Shown: piece after piece, positions 1 through 8,037 of the stretch
Layout of the letters: every line of letters starts with the position of its first letter
Numbering within the stretch: position 1 is the first letter of the stretch
Source: JAQUBU01 sp036677685
GTDB taxonomy: Bacteria; Bacillota; Syntrophomonadia; Syntrophomonadales; Syntrophomonadaceae
Direction: 5' to 3'
DNA: 64,000 nt
NCBI GenBank assembly: GCA_036677685.1
Contig: JAVBWA010000024.1
Coordinates: forward strand, 88,598 to 152,597
Position numbers and translations under genes: made by a program
The notes under the pieces: generated by a model
The model's database searches: none
What the model was told of the DNA's origin: nothing
Seen by the model: the letters and a program-made list of their open reading frames with translations, nothing else

Positions 1-93
1 TGAAGGGTTTAATAATAACACATATTAGCCTTAAAATATTGTTAACATGAATCAATTTTTCTGCTTAATCGATATTGCTCGGAGGTGGGTAAT

Positions 94-333
94 TTGTCAG
101 TCACTAAAAGTGATCTCTATAAAATGATTGATAAGTTAAATGATGCAGACACAACGTCCGCATTCGATTATTTACAGTACCTTGTAACTCGTTCTATGCA
201 GGCGAAAAATGGGACATGGGCACAGCTAGCCCAATTGCCTCCTGATGATGAACCGCTTAATGATGAAGAACGGCGTCAGTTTGCAGCGCCGGATGATTAT
301 ATATCAGGTTTTCAAATGCCGGAAAGGAAGTAG
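94..333 (+). CDS. Small hypothetical acidic protein
   Basis: An open frame of about 79 residues with no motif I recognise. The N-terminal half looks helical and the C-terminal half is rich in Asp, Glu and Pro, as in some small antitoxin-like proteins, but that resemblance is only general. The GGAGGTG ribosome-binding site at 81-87 sits eight bases before a TTG at 94. A GTG at 85 lies inside the binding site, so TTG 94 is the preferred start. It is six bases upstream of the membrane-protein gene at 340 and is probably co-transcribed with it. Confidence 0.55.
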   Translation: MSVTKSDLYKMIDKLNDADTTSAFDYLQYLVTRSMQAKNGTWAQLAQLPPDDEPLNDEERRQFAAPDDYISGFQMPERK

Positions 334-339
334 CTCAAT

Positions 340-663
340 ATGAAAAACTACTTAATTCCCTTGTTAATAGGAACTACTGCGGGGATCATTGATATTCTAC
401 CCATGATAAAACAAAAACTTGATAAATATTCGATCCGTTCAGCTTTTGCATACCACCTGATTATGCCCTTAATCGTTTTCCATTTAGAAACAGCAATCCC
501 GTGGTGGATAAAAGGTGGGCTTGTTTATCTCGTTTGCAGTGTACCTATTTTGCTGTTAGTCGCCAACGATGATAAAAAATCCATACCAATTATTGCTGTT
601 ACTTCTGTGATAATAGGTACGATTGTTGGACTTGTCTTTCGTTTTTGGGTTAGTTGGCAATAG
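340..663 (+). CDS. Small integral membrane protein, unknown function
   Basis: This 107-residue protein has three or four hydrophobic segments, roughly residues 4-20, 38-52, 58-75 and 82-103, joined by short charged loops, so it should sit in the cytoplasmic membrane. I do not recognise the family. It follows the small acidic protein gene by six bases, suggesting a two-gene unit. The ATG at 340 is preceded by the purine-rich GGAAAGGAAG inside the end of the upstream gene. Confidence 0.6.
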   Translation: MKNYLIPLLIGTTAGIIDILPMIKQKLDKYSIRSAFAYHLIMPLIVFHLETAIPWWIKGGLVYLVCSVPILLLVANDDKKSIPIIAVTSVIIGTIVGLVFRFWVSWQ

Positions 664-720
664 CTGTAAAGGCGGATTTTCTCAGCTTTATAAAGCTATA
701 AAGCTATTCGAAATCTATGT

Positions 721-900
721 CTATTCATCCCTGACCTGAAGTGGGCCGTGTTTTTTCTCAAATCCGCTAACAAACTTTTCAAGCACGGTTATTATTTGAT
801 TGTTGATCGAACGACGATCGCTTTCAGCTATTAATCTTATCTTTTTATACAGATTTTCGTCTACACGGAGACTAAAAACCACTTCAGAAGGCTTAGCCAT
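721..900 (-). CDS. Arc/ribbon-helix-helix DNA-binding protein
   Basis: A 59-residue protein with the pattern of the Arc/MetJ superfamily: a short beta strand (VVFSLRVDENLYKKI) followed by two helices with the typical RRSINNQII segment. Members bind DNA as dimers through the strand and often act as antitoxins or repressors. ATG 900 is chosen because GAGG lies seven bases upstream; the ATG six bases earlier is too close to it. It is divergent from the XRE gene at 1079, with a palindrome between them, so it may control that interval. No toxin gene is adjacent. Confidence 0.65.
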   Translation of the reverse strand: MAKPSEVVFSLRVDENLYKKIRLIAESDRRSINNQIITVLEKFVSGFEKKHGPLQVRDE

Positions 901-970
901 ATACATACCTCACCGTTATTTTGATGTTATAACAATATCAAATATGGCAACATTTTTATAACGTTGACAT

Positions 971-987
971 AACATTAATGTAATGTT
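971..987. promoter_or_regulatory. Palindromic operator candidate between divergent regulators
   Basis: AACATTA and TAATGTT form a perfect 7-bp inverted repeat around ATG. It immediately follows a TTGACA hexamer (964-969) in the AT-rich gap between the divergent RHH and XRE genes. This is a plausible operator for either regulator; which one binds cannot be told from sequence. Confidence 0.4.
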
Positions 988-1078
988 ACCCTGTCGATAT
1001 AACTTCGAAACAACAATACTAAAATTTTTAGTTTAATTTGAGAATGTACAATTTCAATGTAAAAGGCAGGGTATTATC

Positions 1079-1315
1079 TTGGCAGATAGTTTGGGAGAAC
1101 ACATTAAGGCTATCCGTACCGCTTTAGGGTGGAGTGAGTCTCAATTGGCAAGAAAAGCCGGGGTCTCCCAATCCGTTATAAGTGATATCGAGACCGGGAA
1201 AAACAACAATCCACGCATAAAAACGTTGTGGAAGCTGGGCCATGCTATGGGTATACCCCTATCGGAACTATTGAATATAGATTCCCTAAACAAAAAAACT
1301 AGGGGATGTGATTGA
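1079..1315 (+). CDS. XRE-family helix-turn-helix regulator
   Basis: A 78-residue single-domain protein. Residues 7-62 form a Cro/CI-type HTH (IKAIRTALGWSESQLARKAG, then SQSVISDIETG), ending in a short basic tail. Such proteins are stand-alone repressors or antitoxin-like regulators. The start is a TTG at 1079 with a weak upstream AGGCAGGG. It is divergent from the RHH gene, and downstream lies the transposase-remnant region, not a co-transcribed partner. Confidence 0.7.
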   Translation: MADSLGEHIKAIRTALGWSESQLARKAGVSQSVISDIETGKNNNPRIKTLWKLGHAMGIPLSELLNIDSLNKKTRGCD

Positions 1316-1536
1316 CTTTGGCACATATCCCTTGGTCTTAACGTTAGCAGGTTTTTATTTATCTCTTCTTAACTCGTTAGTGTATTCCTGCCAAGGTTTG
1401 TCGTCTACGGTTATCCATAAAAAGCACACAATAATCGCCTCCCTTGGTTATTTCACTTCATTTTTGCCGTAGAGCAGCCTATTATGTAGATTTTATTAGA
1501 TCGTATATTGCCATTTCTTTTTTCCAGGATGACCAG

Positions 1537-1553
1537 AGAACCGTCCCCTTGTC
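1537..1553. repeat. REP-like short repeat (AGAACCGTCCCCTTGTC)
   Basis: The same word, or a close variant, recurs near 12165, at 20191-20242 and at 26090-26127, where it forms hairpins. It lies beside a remnant of an IS200-like REP-associated transposase, so it probably belongs to a REP family moved by such an enzyme. The rest of 1316-1743 shows no gene. Confidence 0.55.
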
Positions 1554-1623
1554 ATCGGGAAAAGTAAGGCATGTACAAATAAGCAGGGGTAAGACAGTCT
1601 GACGTTTCCCTTATCTGCGTCTT

Positions 1624-1956
1624 GGTTACACAAGGGACGTTCTTTCTGTAACACAGCAAAATTAATAACTTAAACAATGAGCCACTGGGAAAACCGGTAG
1701 GCTTTTTTCGATATAACGGAAATAAATGCATGAGGTTCTTGATATGGTTAGACAGGCGAGACCACGGTGCGAGAGCTGCGTTTATCATGTAGTTTTACGA
1801 GGAATTAATCGAGGTGAAATTTCCCTCGACGATAATGATTACCTGCGCTTTTTGGAAACGCAGCGTAGAAAAAGATACATCAAGAGTACAGGTTTTACGG
1901 GTACTGTCTACAAAGAGCATAAACTAATGTTACAAGAAGAACGTCCCAGTGTAACC
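1624..1956 (+). mobile_element. Remnant RAYT/IS200-like element with inverted ends
   Basis: Imperfect inverted repeats of 28-29 bases, at 1624-1652 and 1929-1956 and built around GAACGTCCC, flank the 5' piece of a Y1-type transposase gene. Only about 330 bp remain, far shorter than a complete element of roughly 0.8-1 kb, so most of the transposase has been lost. The right end abuts the 3' end of the retron RT gene. Confidence 0.5.
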
Positions 1957-2019
1957 GGTGTAACACAATACAAAATGCCTAAAAGTGGACGTTTTTCTTT
2001 AGCTTACCGTACTTACTAA
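1744..2019 (+). pseudogene. Truncated REP-associated tyrosine transposase (Y1 family)
   Basis: The first 45 or so residues (MVRQARPRCESCVYHVVLRG, then INRG, DDNDYLRFLE) match the start of IS200-like/RAYT transposases, which nick single-stranded DNA with a single tyrosine. The HUH histidines and the catalytic tyrosine that follow in intact proteins are missing. After about 1881 the frame runs into unrelated sequence and then into the antisense of the RT gene. It is not expected to be functional. Confidence 0.6.
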
Positions 2020-2962
2020 GCATGTTTATTGCTTGGAAACTTCCTGGAATAATTTGTCGTGCAGCGGTAACTAATCCTTGCAATCTTTCTCGAGATCTAT
2101 CATTTGTGGGATTGTTTTTAAAAAAGAGTGTTTCGTTAACTATTTTATATTGTAATGAATTTGTCAGTTTAGGATTTCCTTTTCGATCAATAATAACACC
2201 TGTTATTTCTTTAGGATAGTATTTAGTATAATACCTTGATTTTTTTACGGAAATTCGAAAACCGTAATGTCGAATTATATTTTGGCTCAAAGTCTTAAAC
2301 CTATATGAAATATGATTAACTGAAGAAAAAGTAATGTCATCAACATAAACAGACATCGATATATCATTTTTATTAGATAATGTCTGCAATGCCTCGAACA
2401 TATCTTGATTTGCAAAATATGATAGAATTTGACTTGTGGGTGCACCAGATATAAGATGGTTTCTTGTCTTAATACCCTTATTGAACAAAAAAGAGTTAAT
2501 ATCTATAATATTTTCTGATGGTGCTAAATCAAGATCTATTGTAGTTATATTTGCTAAGAAATCGGCTATATCAGGTGATACCTGTAAACATTCTCTAAAA
2601 AAATGATAAACCTTCTCACGAGATGTGCTCGGAAAGAAGGCAGTTAGATCAAGTTTATAAACATATTTGTTGCCAAGATGTATTTTGGCATTATCATAAT
2701 GAGATCTACCTTTTACTCCGGAAAAAATATTTTTGGGTACATCAATATTAGATAGTATTGTTTTTAACCTTTTCTGAATTGCTTTTAAATTGTCATCTGG
2801 TGGTTCGATTAACCTACGTTTTCCATTTTTATTCTCTATGTATGGATGTATTAAACCGGCTAAGTAAGATTGTTTAAAATATTTATTACTAGGTATTTTT
2901 AGAATATATTTGATTTGTTTCTTGCTTTTTACACCAAACAATGGTGATTCGATATATCTCAA
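1979..2962 (-). CDS. Retron-type reverse transcriptase
   Basis: A 327-residue protein with the ordered RT motifs: GKRRLIEPP with KAIQKRL (residues 49-68), KLDLTAFFPS (about 104-113), the GAPTSQILS motif (about 173-181) and the polymerase core YVDDITFS (about 205-212), followed by a VTGV-like stretch (ITGVII). The size and the absence of maturase or endonuclease domains fit retron RTs, which turn a partner RNA into branched multicopy DNA. TTG 2962 is preceded by GAGAGGT. Upstream on the same strand are a small membrane protein gene and a structured RNA candidate. The DNA is clearly more AT-rich than the metabolic genes, pointing to transfer. Confidence is high for RT, good for retron. Confidence 0.85.
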   Translation of the reverse strand: MRYIESPLFGVKSKKQIKYILKIPSNKYFKQSYLAGLIHPYIENKNGKRRLIEPPDDNLKAIQKRLKTILSNIDVPKNIFSGVKGRSHYDNAKIHLGNKYVYKLDLTAFFPSTSREKVYHFFRECLQVSPDIADFLANITTIDLDLAPSENIIDINSFLFNKGIKTRNHLISGAPTSQILSYFANQDMFEALQTLSNKNDISMSVYVDDITFSSVNHISYRFKTLSQNIIRHYGFRISVKKSRYYTKYYPKEITGVIIDRKGNPKLTNSLQYKIVNETLFFKNNPTNDRSRERLQGLVTAARQIIPGSFQAINMLSKYGKLKKNVHF

Positions 2963-2994
2963 ATGGTTACCTCTCTTTAAAAGTTGCGCTGGTG

Positions 2995-3195
2995 TTAGGA
3001 ATTTAATGCTATGCTGATTAAAGAACGGAAGATATCAGCAAGCATATCACATTTCCCACTTGATATAGCCAGTGTAATTGGAATGGTTACCATAAGAACA
3101 ATTAAAATCATCACCATTTTAGTGTCACAAACAAGCTTATTACCGCTGAAAACATTAATATTAATGGTGATCCCGGGTTTATCCGTTCTCTTCAT
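2995..3195 (-). CDS. Small single-pass membrane protein, candidate retron effector
   Basis: A 66-residue protein: a polar N-terminus (about 25 residues), one strongly hydrophobic helix (about residues 27-46, MVMILIVLMVTIPITLA) and a short amphipathic tail. A strong AAGGAGGTG precedes ATG 3195, so it is likely translated. It sits between the candidate msr-msd RNA and the RT on the same strand, 32 bases before the RT. Some retrons carry membrane-spanning toxic effectors, so an effector role is a reasonable inference, but I do not recognise this sequence. It could also be an accessory peptide. Confidence 0.6.
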   Translation of the reverse strand: MKRTDKPGITININVFSGNKLVCDTKMVMILIVLMVTIPITLAISSGKCDMLADIFRSLISIALNS

Positions 3196-3351
3196 GGTAT
3201 TTCACCTCCTTGTTATTATTGGCCCTTTTGCGGTTTAGCTTAGGGTCTCCCCAATCCGCAAATAACAAAGAGATGGGTGTAGCCGTATACCAAATACACC
3301 AGCGCATTTCACACTCCCCATATACTTTGGAGAGTTATAGTCCCAACACTT

Positions 3352-3544
3352 TCAGTGATACCTGACATCGAACTTATTAGACTTTCCGGCGTTTTCAACC
3401 ATTAAACGAAACGTGCGCCTTGTCTGTTTTCCCGATATCCATCCAGGGGGCATGTGCTGGGCTATTAAACTCGGTACTTAAAGTACCAAGCCGTTCACAT
3501 AATACTGTGAACCAAAAGGGAGAAGATCTGGCTACAATCACTGA
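3352..3544 (-). ncRNA. Candidate retron msr-msd RNA
   Basis: On the minus strand, TCAGTGAT (3544-3537, a1) is followed after one base by GTAGC, whose G at 3532 could be the branching guanosine. Two perfect hairpins follow: GTTCACA/TGTGAAC (3512-3493) and GGTACTT/AAGTACC (3487-3473). The segment closes with ATCACTGA (3359-3352, a2), the exact complement of a1. Paired ends, a nearby AGC and msr hairpins are the hallmarks of retron RNAs. It lies about 160 bases upstream of the small membrane protein gene. The msd fold is less clear by eye. The rest of 3196-3875 has no supported gene. Confidence 0.55.
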
Positions 3545-3875
3545 CATTATAATTATAGTATTTTTTTTCACGCATAGTCACTATTTTAAAGGTAATTTTT
3601 TCATAATTCTCAATTCTTGGTCTATAAAGGCGCAGGCACTTTGTTTAGGGAATAAGAAAAAGAACATCAAATATAGGTATGCTTAACGAGAACGCAAAAG
3701 TAATGAAGAAATGAATATTATTTTATAATAATGGCTAATAACAATTTAGCTATACCGATAAAATTTATTTTTGATATAATTATTACATATTTTGGGTTTA
3801 CAAAGGTAATCATATGATTTAATCTTAAATTAAGCAACAACTTATTTCCATTGATTATTTCAGGGGGGTATTAAA

Positions 3876-4220
3876 TTGGGCATCGGAGGAATTTTATTGG
3901 AACGAATGGAATCCATAGGAATGAATCTATCTGAATTAGCCCAAGAAACTTTTATAGATATAAGAATTATAGAGAACATACTTAACGATGAAATTAACTA
4001 TGACGAAATAGATCAATTTGATAGGGAATTGATAAGTAGTGCTTTGCTTTGTCAACCCAATTATTGGATTGACTCAAAAGTTCGAGAAAAAGATATAGTA
4101 AATGCTTCACTAAATAGAGGAATAAACGATTTTAATACAAATAAGATAAAGGCTAAAGTACAACAGTGTACTAGTGATTTATTTTTTCTTCAGTCATTAA
4201 TTGAGAAATCCAAAAGGTAG
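3876..4220 (+). CDS. Helix-turn-helix regulator of an ImmA-PIN module
   Basis: A 114-residue protein whose first 45 residues resemble an XRE-type HTH (LLERMESIGMNLSELAQETF, then IDIRIIENIL), followed by an acidic, helical region. It begins with TTG 3876, seven bases after AGGGGGG. Its stop overlaps the GTG start of the ImmA/IrrE peptidase gene, so the two are translationally coupled. By analogy with ImmR-ImmA pairs the peptidase may cleave or inactivate this protein; that is inference. The gene is AT-rich like its neighbours. Confidence 0.6.
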   Translation: MGIGGILLERMESIGMNLSELAQETFIDIRIIENILNDEINYDEIDQFDRELISSALLCQPNYWIDSKVREKDIVNASLNRGINDFNTNKIKAKVQQCTSDLFFLQSLIEKSKR

Positions 4221-4987
4221 TGATTGATATAAATGTAGATAAATATGTTGAAAAAGCTTGGGCGTTCTTCGAAGTTCGGGAATACCCCGGCAATTTTTTT
4301 GAATATCTTTATAAATCTAATAATTATATTAAGCGTTATGGAATAGTAGTATATAAGCTTAATATTGGGAAAACTTCAGGATTCATTGGTTATGCCCAAA
4401 ATGATGTACCCATTATTTGTGTTAACTGCAAACGACCCTTAGGACACCAAAATTTTACATTAGCACATGAAATAGGGCATTGGTTCATACATAAAGGTTT
4501 AAGTATTACTGATCAAGATGATGCAATTTTCGGAGTATTAAAGGAAGAAATTGAAGAACAAGCAAATGCATTTGCTTCGGAATTTTTGTATCCTCATAAA
4601 TATATAATAAATGATTTAAATGAGCTAAATCAAAATGGTTTGTTTAATAATGGTAAAGAACTGAAATTAGCAGATTTTATTAATGAACTGGCAAATAAAT
4701 ACTGCATTAGTTTTAAGTTTGCAATGAATAAAATTCTATTTCAAGCTAAACTTTATGATAAAAACAGGGTAAAACTGATTAATAAAGTTATAACAAGAGA
4801 ATCTGGGACTAAGATTAATAGATATGGTGAATTTATGTATGCTCAGGACGGAACTGATAACCATAAACCAATTGTACCGATGAGTATTATTAAGGCATAT
4901 GTGAATGAACTTTTAGAAAAAAGGGATATAAGTCTTGAAGCGGGCGAAGTTTTCATAGAACGATTTAGGGATCTGGAGGATGTTTGA
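4220..4987 (+). CDS. ImmA/IrrE-family zinc metallopeptidase
   Basis: This 255-residue protein carries the HEXXH zinc site (TLAHEIGHWFIH, about residues 81-92) and the downstream EEQANAFASEFLYP segment that supplies the third ligand in ImmA/IrrE (DUF955) peptidases. Relatives cleave partner HTH repressors, for example on DNA damage or mobile-element induction. GTG 4220 overlaps the stop of the HTH gene, and the last base overlaps the ATG of the PIN-like gene, so the three genes form one tight operon. The C-terminal 70 residues are not recognised. Confidence 0.8.
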   Translation: MIDINVDKYVEKAWAFFEVREYPGNFFEYLYKSNNYIKRYGIVVYKLNIGKTSGFIGYAQNDVPIICVNCKRPLGHQNFTLAHEIGHWFIHKGLSITDQDDAIFGVLKEEIEEQANAFASEFLYPHKYIINDLNELNQNGLFNNGKELKLADFINELANKYCISFKFAMNKILFQAKLYDKNRVKLINKVITRESGTKINRYGEFMYAQDGTDNHKPIVPMSIIKAYVNELLEKRDISLEAGEVFIERFRDLEDV

Positions 4988-5526
4988 TGGCTTTTATTGT
5001 GGATACCTGTATTTTTCTTGATCAGCTTAATACTGCAGATAATATCTTAACTGCTGCAAAATGTAGCCATAAAGTTGAAAAAGTAATGGGGTTAACAGAT
5101 ATTGTTTTTAGCGAAATTAAATATCCAATTAGTATCAGAAATACCATAGAAAATGGTATAAGAACAAAAGTTATTAAGTTATTTGAGGTAAAAACAAATA
5201 ATAAATATAAAAGTAATTTTAATGAAATAAGAAGAAGATATTATGAACATCTTTCTCCCAGCGTTTTACAAAAGAAAATACAGTCTGGAGAATATACGAA
5301 GGAACAAGCTAAAGAACTCAGATTCAAGGATTATGGAGAATGTTCTTGTATTGCAGTTGCAATTGAAAACCCCGATAGGGTAGTAATAATTTCTGATGAC
5401 CAAGGGCATATACACCTTAAACCAGATATAAATTTATTTGTAAAGTATCAAGATGATTATGGCATTAAAGTCTGGTATTTTCACGAGTGGGACCGACATA
5501 CAAAATACAGTCAACAAGTTAGTTAA
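4987..5526 (+). CDS. PIN-like domain ribonuclease, putative toxin
   Basis: A 179-residue protein with PIN-fold acidic signatures: an N-terminal FIVDTCIFLD strand, a central DYGECSCIAVA helix and a later IISDDQGH. These place Asp and Glu residues as in metal-dependent PIN ribonucleases. It resembles DUF4411-type PIN proteins often seen beside ImmA/IrrE peptidases. ATG 4987 follows GGAGGA by six bases and overlaps the upstream stop by one base. It is probably the toxin of a three-gene toxin-antitoxin or defence-like unit, though substrate and activation are unknown. Confidence 0.65.
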   Translation: MAFIVDTCIFLDQLNTADNILTAAKCSHKVEKVMGLTDIVFSEIKYPISIRNTIENGIRTKVIKLFEVKTNNKYKSNFNEIRRRYYEHLSPSVLQKKIQSGEYTKEQAKELRFKDYGECSCIAVAIENPDRVVIISDDQGHIHLKPDINLFVKYQDDYGIKVWYFHEWDRHTKYSQQVS

Positions 5527-5634
5527 TCTATACATATAGATATATTCTTTGTGATTTATTTCTTGAATATCTGTCCTAACAATCGGGGTGGATATAATCA
5601 TATTTTGTAATTACTTGAAAATTGTATACACCGA

Positions 5635-5663
5635 TTGACAAAACCCAATCAAATCTGTATAGT
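5635..5663 (+). promoter_or_regulatory. Sigma-A promoter of the T-box/oxidoreductase operon
   Basis: TTGACA (5635-5640), a 17-base spacer and TATAGT (5658-5663) make a near-consensus housekeeping promoter. It lies about 30 bases upstream of the T-box leader, placing the transcript start near 5670. Confidence 0.75.
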
Positions 5664-5689
5664 AATTTGTAATTTAATATTTCTCAAAG

Positions 5690-5930
5690 GCATTGACGGA
5701 GAGAGTACGTTTCAAGGTGAACGTTGAAGCGAGCCGGGGATGGTGAAAGCCCGGTACCAGTAATCTGAACCCGAAAATCACTCCTGAGCTGCGGACCGAA
5801 CGAGTAATCAAGTAGGCTTCGACGGTTTTCCCCCGTCACCGGGAACGCATATGATGGTATGTTGTATTTATTAACGGGTGGTATAGCGAATGTCTTTAGG
5901 CTTTCGTCCTTTTATGGGACGAAAGCCTTT
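5690..5930 (+). promoter_or_regulatory. T-box leader, isoleucine specifier (ATC)
   Basis: The leader has the Stem I AGTA element near 5704, a specifier region reading GAAAATCACTCCTGAG with ATC at 5777-5779, and the conserved T-box GGGTGGTATAGCG (5876-5888). Its TGGT (5879-5882) can pair with an uncharged tRNA ACCA end. A terminator follows (GGCTTTCGTCC/GGGACGAAAGCC, 5899-5927, then Ts). T-boxes read through when the cognate tRNA is uncharged, so the downstream oxidoreductase should be made when isoleucine is scarce. The specifier was assigned by position relative to known T-boxes. Confidence 0.85.
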
Positions 5931-5960
5931 GTTATTTTATAACGACTGGAGGAAAAAACG

Positions 5961-6545
5961 ATGGCAAGCAATGACATGGTTGAAATCCGCTGGCACGGCC
6001 GGGGCGGACAGGGAGCCAAGATGGCCTGCCTCTTGCTGGCGGATGTGGCCGCTTTGGAAGGAAAATTCGTGCAGGGTTTTCCGGAGTATGGACCGGAGCG
6101 GATGGGAGCCCCTATTACGGCTTATAACCGAATAAGTGAAAAACGGTGTAATATCCATTCCAACATTTACTATCCCGATTATGTGGTGGTGGTTGATGAA
6201 ACTCTGCTGGACAGCGTTGATGTTACCGGAGGCCTGAAAGCGGGCGGGGCGATAATTATCAACACTCCCAGTTCTCCCCTGGAGATGCGCCCCCGGCTGC
6301 AGGGATGGAACGGAAAAGTCTGTACCATAGATGCCCGCCGCATTTCGGAAGAGATTCTGGGTACCAACTTTCCGAATACCCCTATGCTGGCGGCTGCGGT
6401 CAAGGTGAGTGGGGTATTGGAAACCGGGCGTTTTTTAGCGAATATAGAAGAATCTTTTAAACATAAATTTGCTGCCAAGCCCCAGGTTATCGAGGGGAAC
6501 ATGGCAACCCTGAAAAAATCCATGGATGAGGTGCAGGTAGGATGA
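5961..6545 (+). CDS. porC: 2-oxoacid:ferredoxin oxidoreductase, gamma subunit
   Basis: A 194-residue gamma subunit of the pyruvate/2-ketoisovalerate ferredoxin oxidoreductase family. It begins with the family signature EIRWHGRGGQGAKMACLLLAD and carries the FPEYGPERMGAPITAY segment. The gamma chain helps bind CoA at the interface of the alpha-beta-gamma-delta complex in the cytoplasm. ATG 5961 follows CTGGAGGAAA. It is the first gene after an isoleucine T-box and overlaps the delta gene by four bases. The exact 2-oxoacid cannot be read from this subunit. Confidence 0.88.
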   Translation: MASNDMVEIRWHGRGGQGAKMACLLLADVAALEGKFVQGFPEYGPERMGAPITAYNRISEKRCNIHSNIYYPDYVVVVDETLLDSVDVTGGLKAGGAIIINTPSSPLEMRPRLQGWNGKVCTIDARRISEEILGTNFPNTPMLAAAVKVSGVLETGRFLANIEESFKHKFAAKPQVIEGNMATLKKSMDEVQVG

Positions 6546-6850
6546 TTCAAGCGAAAGATATCAACGAACATACCCCCTGGCAGGATCTGACCCCCGGCGG
6601 GGAAATCTACGAACCGGGAACCGCAAGGGCCTTCAATACCGGTACCTGGCGGACCAACACGCCGGTTTTTCATGTGGAAGCATGTAAACACTGCATGCTT
6701 TGTGTTCCCTTCTGCCCGGACAGCGCTATTCCGGTGAAAGACGGAAAACGTCTGGACTTCGATTATATGCACTGTAAGGGCTGCGGCATCTGTGAGGATG
6801 TATGCCCCTTCCCGGCAATTACCATGGTGAGCGGGGGTGTGGCCAAATGA
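6542..6850 (+). CDS. porD: 2-oxoacid:ferredoxin oxidoreductase, delta (ferredoxin) subunit
   Basis: A 102-residue subunit with two classic [4Fe-4S] motifs, CKHCMLCVPFCP (about residues 42-53) and CKGCGICEDVCP (about 79-90). These pass electrons between the thiamine site and external ferredoxin. Its start overlaps the end of the gamma gene and its stop overlaps the alpha start (ATGA), indicating translational coupling. The N-terminal 40 residues contain the usual extended arm that packs on the other subunits. Confidence 0.88.
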   Translation: MIQAKDINEHTPWQDLTPGGEIYEPGTARAFNTGTWRTNTPVFHVEACKHCMLCVPFCPDSAIPVKDGKRLDFDYMHCKGCGICEDVCPFPAITMVSGGVAK

Positions 6851-8037
6851 GCAGCCGCTTTTCCGGCAACGAGGCCGTAGCTTATGCCATGAAACAGATA
6901 AATCCCGATGTCATGGGAGCGTTTCCGATCACTCCCTCGACCGAAATTCCCGAATACTTCGCCGATTATGTAGCCAGCGGCGAGGTAAATACCGAATACG
7001 TAACCGTGGAATCCGAGCACAGTTCTATGTCGGTGTGCATTGCGGCGCAGGCTGCGGGAGCCAGATCGGTCTGTGCCACTTCATCCTGCGGGCTGGCCTT
7101 GATGTACGAGCTTTTATACGTGGCGGCTTCGTGCCGTCTGCCCATTACCCTGGCCTGTGTCAACCGGGCCTTATCGGGGCCAATCAACATCAACAACGAC
7201 CATTCCGACTCAATGGGAGCCCGTGATTCCGGCTGGATTCAAATCTATGCCGAAAACAACCAGGAGGCTTATGATAATTTCCTGATGGCGATGCCGATCG
7301 GTGAGACCCCGGAGGTGCGCCTGCCGGTGATGACCTGTATGGATGGCTTCATTACCAGTCATGCGGTAGAGAATATAGAGCTTTTGGAGACGGAGGCGGT
7401 GCGCAAGTTTATCGGGGAATACAAGCCTGAAAACTACCTGCTGAAAAAAGAAAACCCGCTGGCGGTGGGACCGTACGATGTGAGTCCCTATTACATGGAA
7501 CACAAGGTTCTGGAGGCGGAGGCGATGAAGGCGGCCAAGGCCCGCATACTGGAAGTAGCCGCCGAGTTTGAAAAGATTTCGGGCCGGCATTACGGCCTGT
7601 TTGAAGAATACCGGATGGAGGATGCGGAGCTGGCTCTGGTTTTGATCGGCTCCACGGCAGGAACGGCCAAAGCCGCTGTCGACAAGCTGCGCGAGGACGG
7701 AGTAAAAGCCGGGCTGGTTAAAATCAGAGTTTTCCGTCCTTTCCCCGGCGAGGAACTAGCCCGGGTGTTGGCGGGTACCAAGGCTGTAGCGGTCATGGAT
7801 AAGTCCGAAGGCTTTTCAGCCAACGGAGGCCCTTTATTTGCCGAGACCCGCAGTGCTTTGTATGATCTTAAGGAACGCCCGTATCTGATTAATATCGTTT
7901 ACGGTTTGGGCGGCCGTGATGTAAAGACCCAGGATATTGACAGAGTGTTCTGCCGGCTGGCGTATATTGCTGCGACCGGTAAGACTGGACCGGTATATAC
8001 CCATATGGGACAGCGGTCAAAGGAGGAGACAGAATGA
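6847..8037 (+). CDS. porA: 2-oxoacid:ferredoxin oxidoreductase, alpha subunit
   Basis: A 396-residue alpha subunit. The N-terminal pyrimidine-binding domain has GNEAVAYAMKQINPDV, the ITPSTEIPE motif and VESEHSSMS, and the SGPININNDHSD segment resembles pyruvate-type enzymes more than ketoisovalerate-type ones. ATG 6847 in the ATGA overlap is preferred over an upstream in-frame ATG at 6802, which lies inside the delta gene. Given the isoleucine T-box, a biosynthetic role such as carboxylating propionyl-CoA to 2-oxobutyrate, or 2-methylbutyryl-CoA to the isoleucine keto acid, is likely but unproven. Confidence 0.87.
   Translation: MSSRFSGNEAVAYAMKQINPDVMGAFPITPSTEIPEYFADYVASGEVNTEYVTVESEHSSMSVCIAAQAAGARSVCATSSCGLALMYELLYVAASCRLPITLACVNRALSGPININNDHSDSMGARDSGWIQIYAENNQEAYDNFLMAMPIGETPEVRLPVMTCMDGFITSHAVENIELLETEAVRKFIGEYKPENYLLKKENPLAVGPYDVSPYYMEHKVLEAEAMKAAKARILEVAAEFEKISGRHYGLFEEYRMEDAELALVLIGSTAGTAKAAVDKLREDGVKAGLVKIRVFRPFPGEELARVLAGTKAVAVMDKSEGFSANGGPLFAETRSALYDLKERPYLINIVYGLGGRDVKTQDIDRVFCRLAYIAATGKTGPVYTHMGQRSKEETE

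Noticed and set aside
3420..3686. 88-codon plus-strand open frame over the retron RNA region
   Set aside because: No ribosome-binding site or motif; the region is better explained by the minus-strand RNA candidate.
6179..6772. 197-codon minus-strand open frame
   Set aside because: It lies opposite the gamma and delta oxidoreductase subunit genes; composition is typical of a shadow frame.
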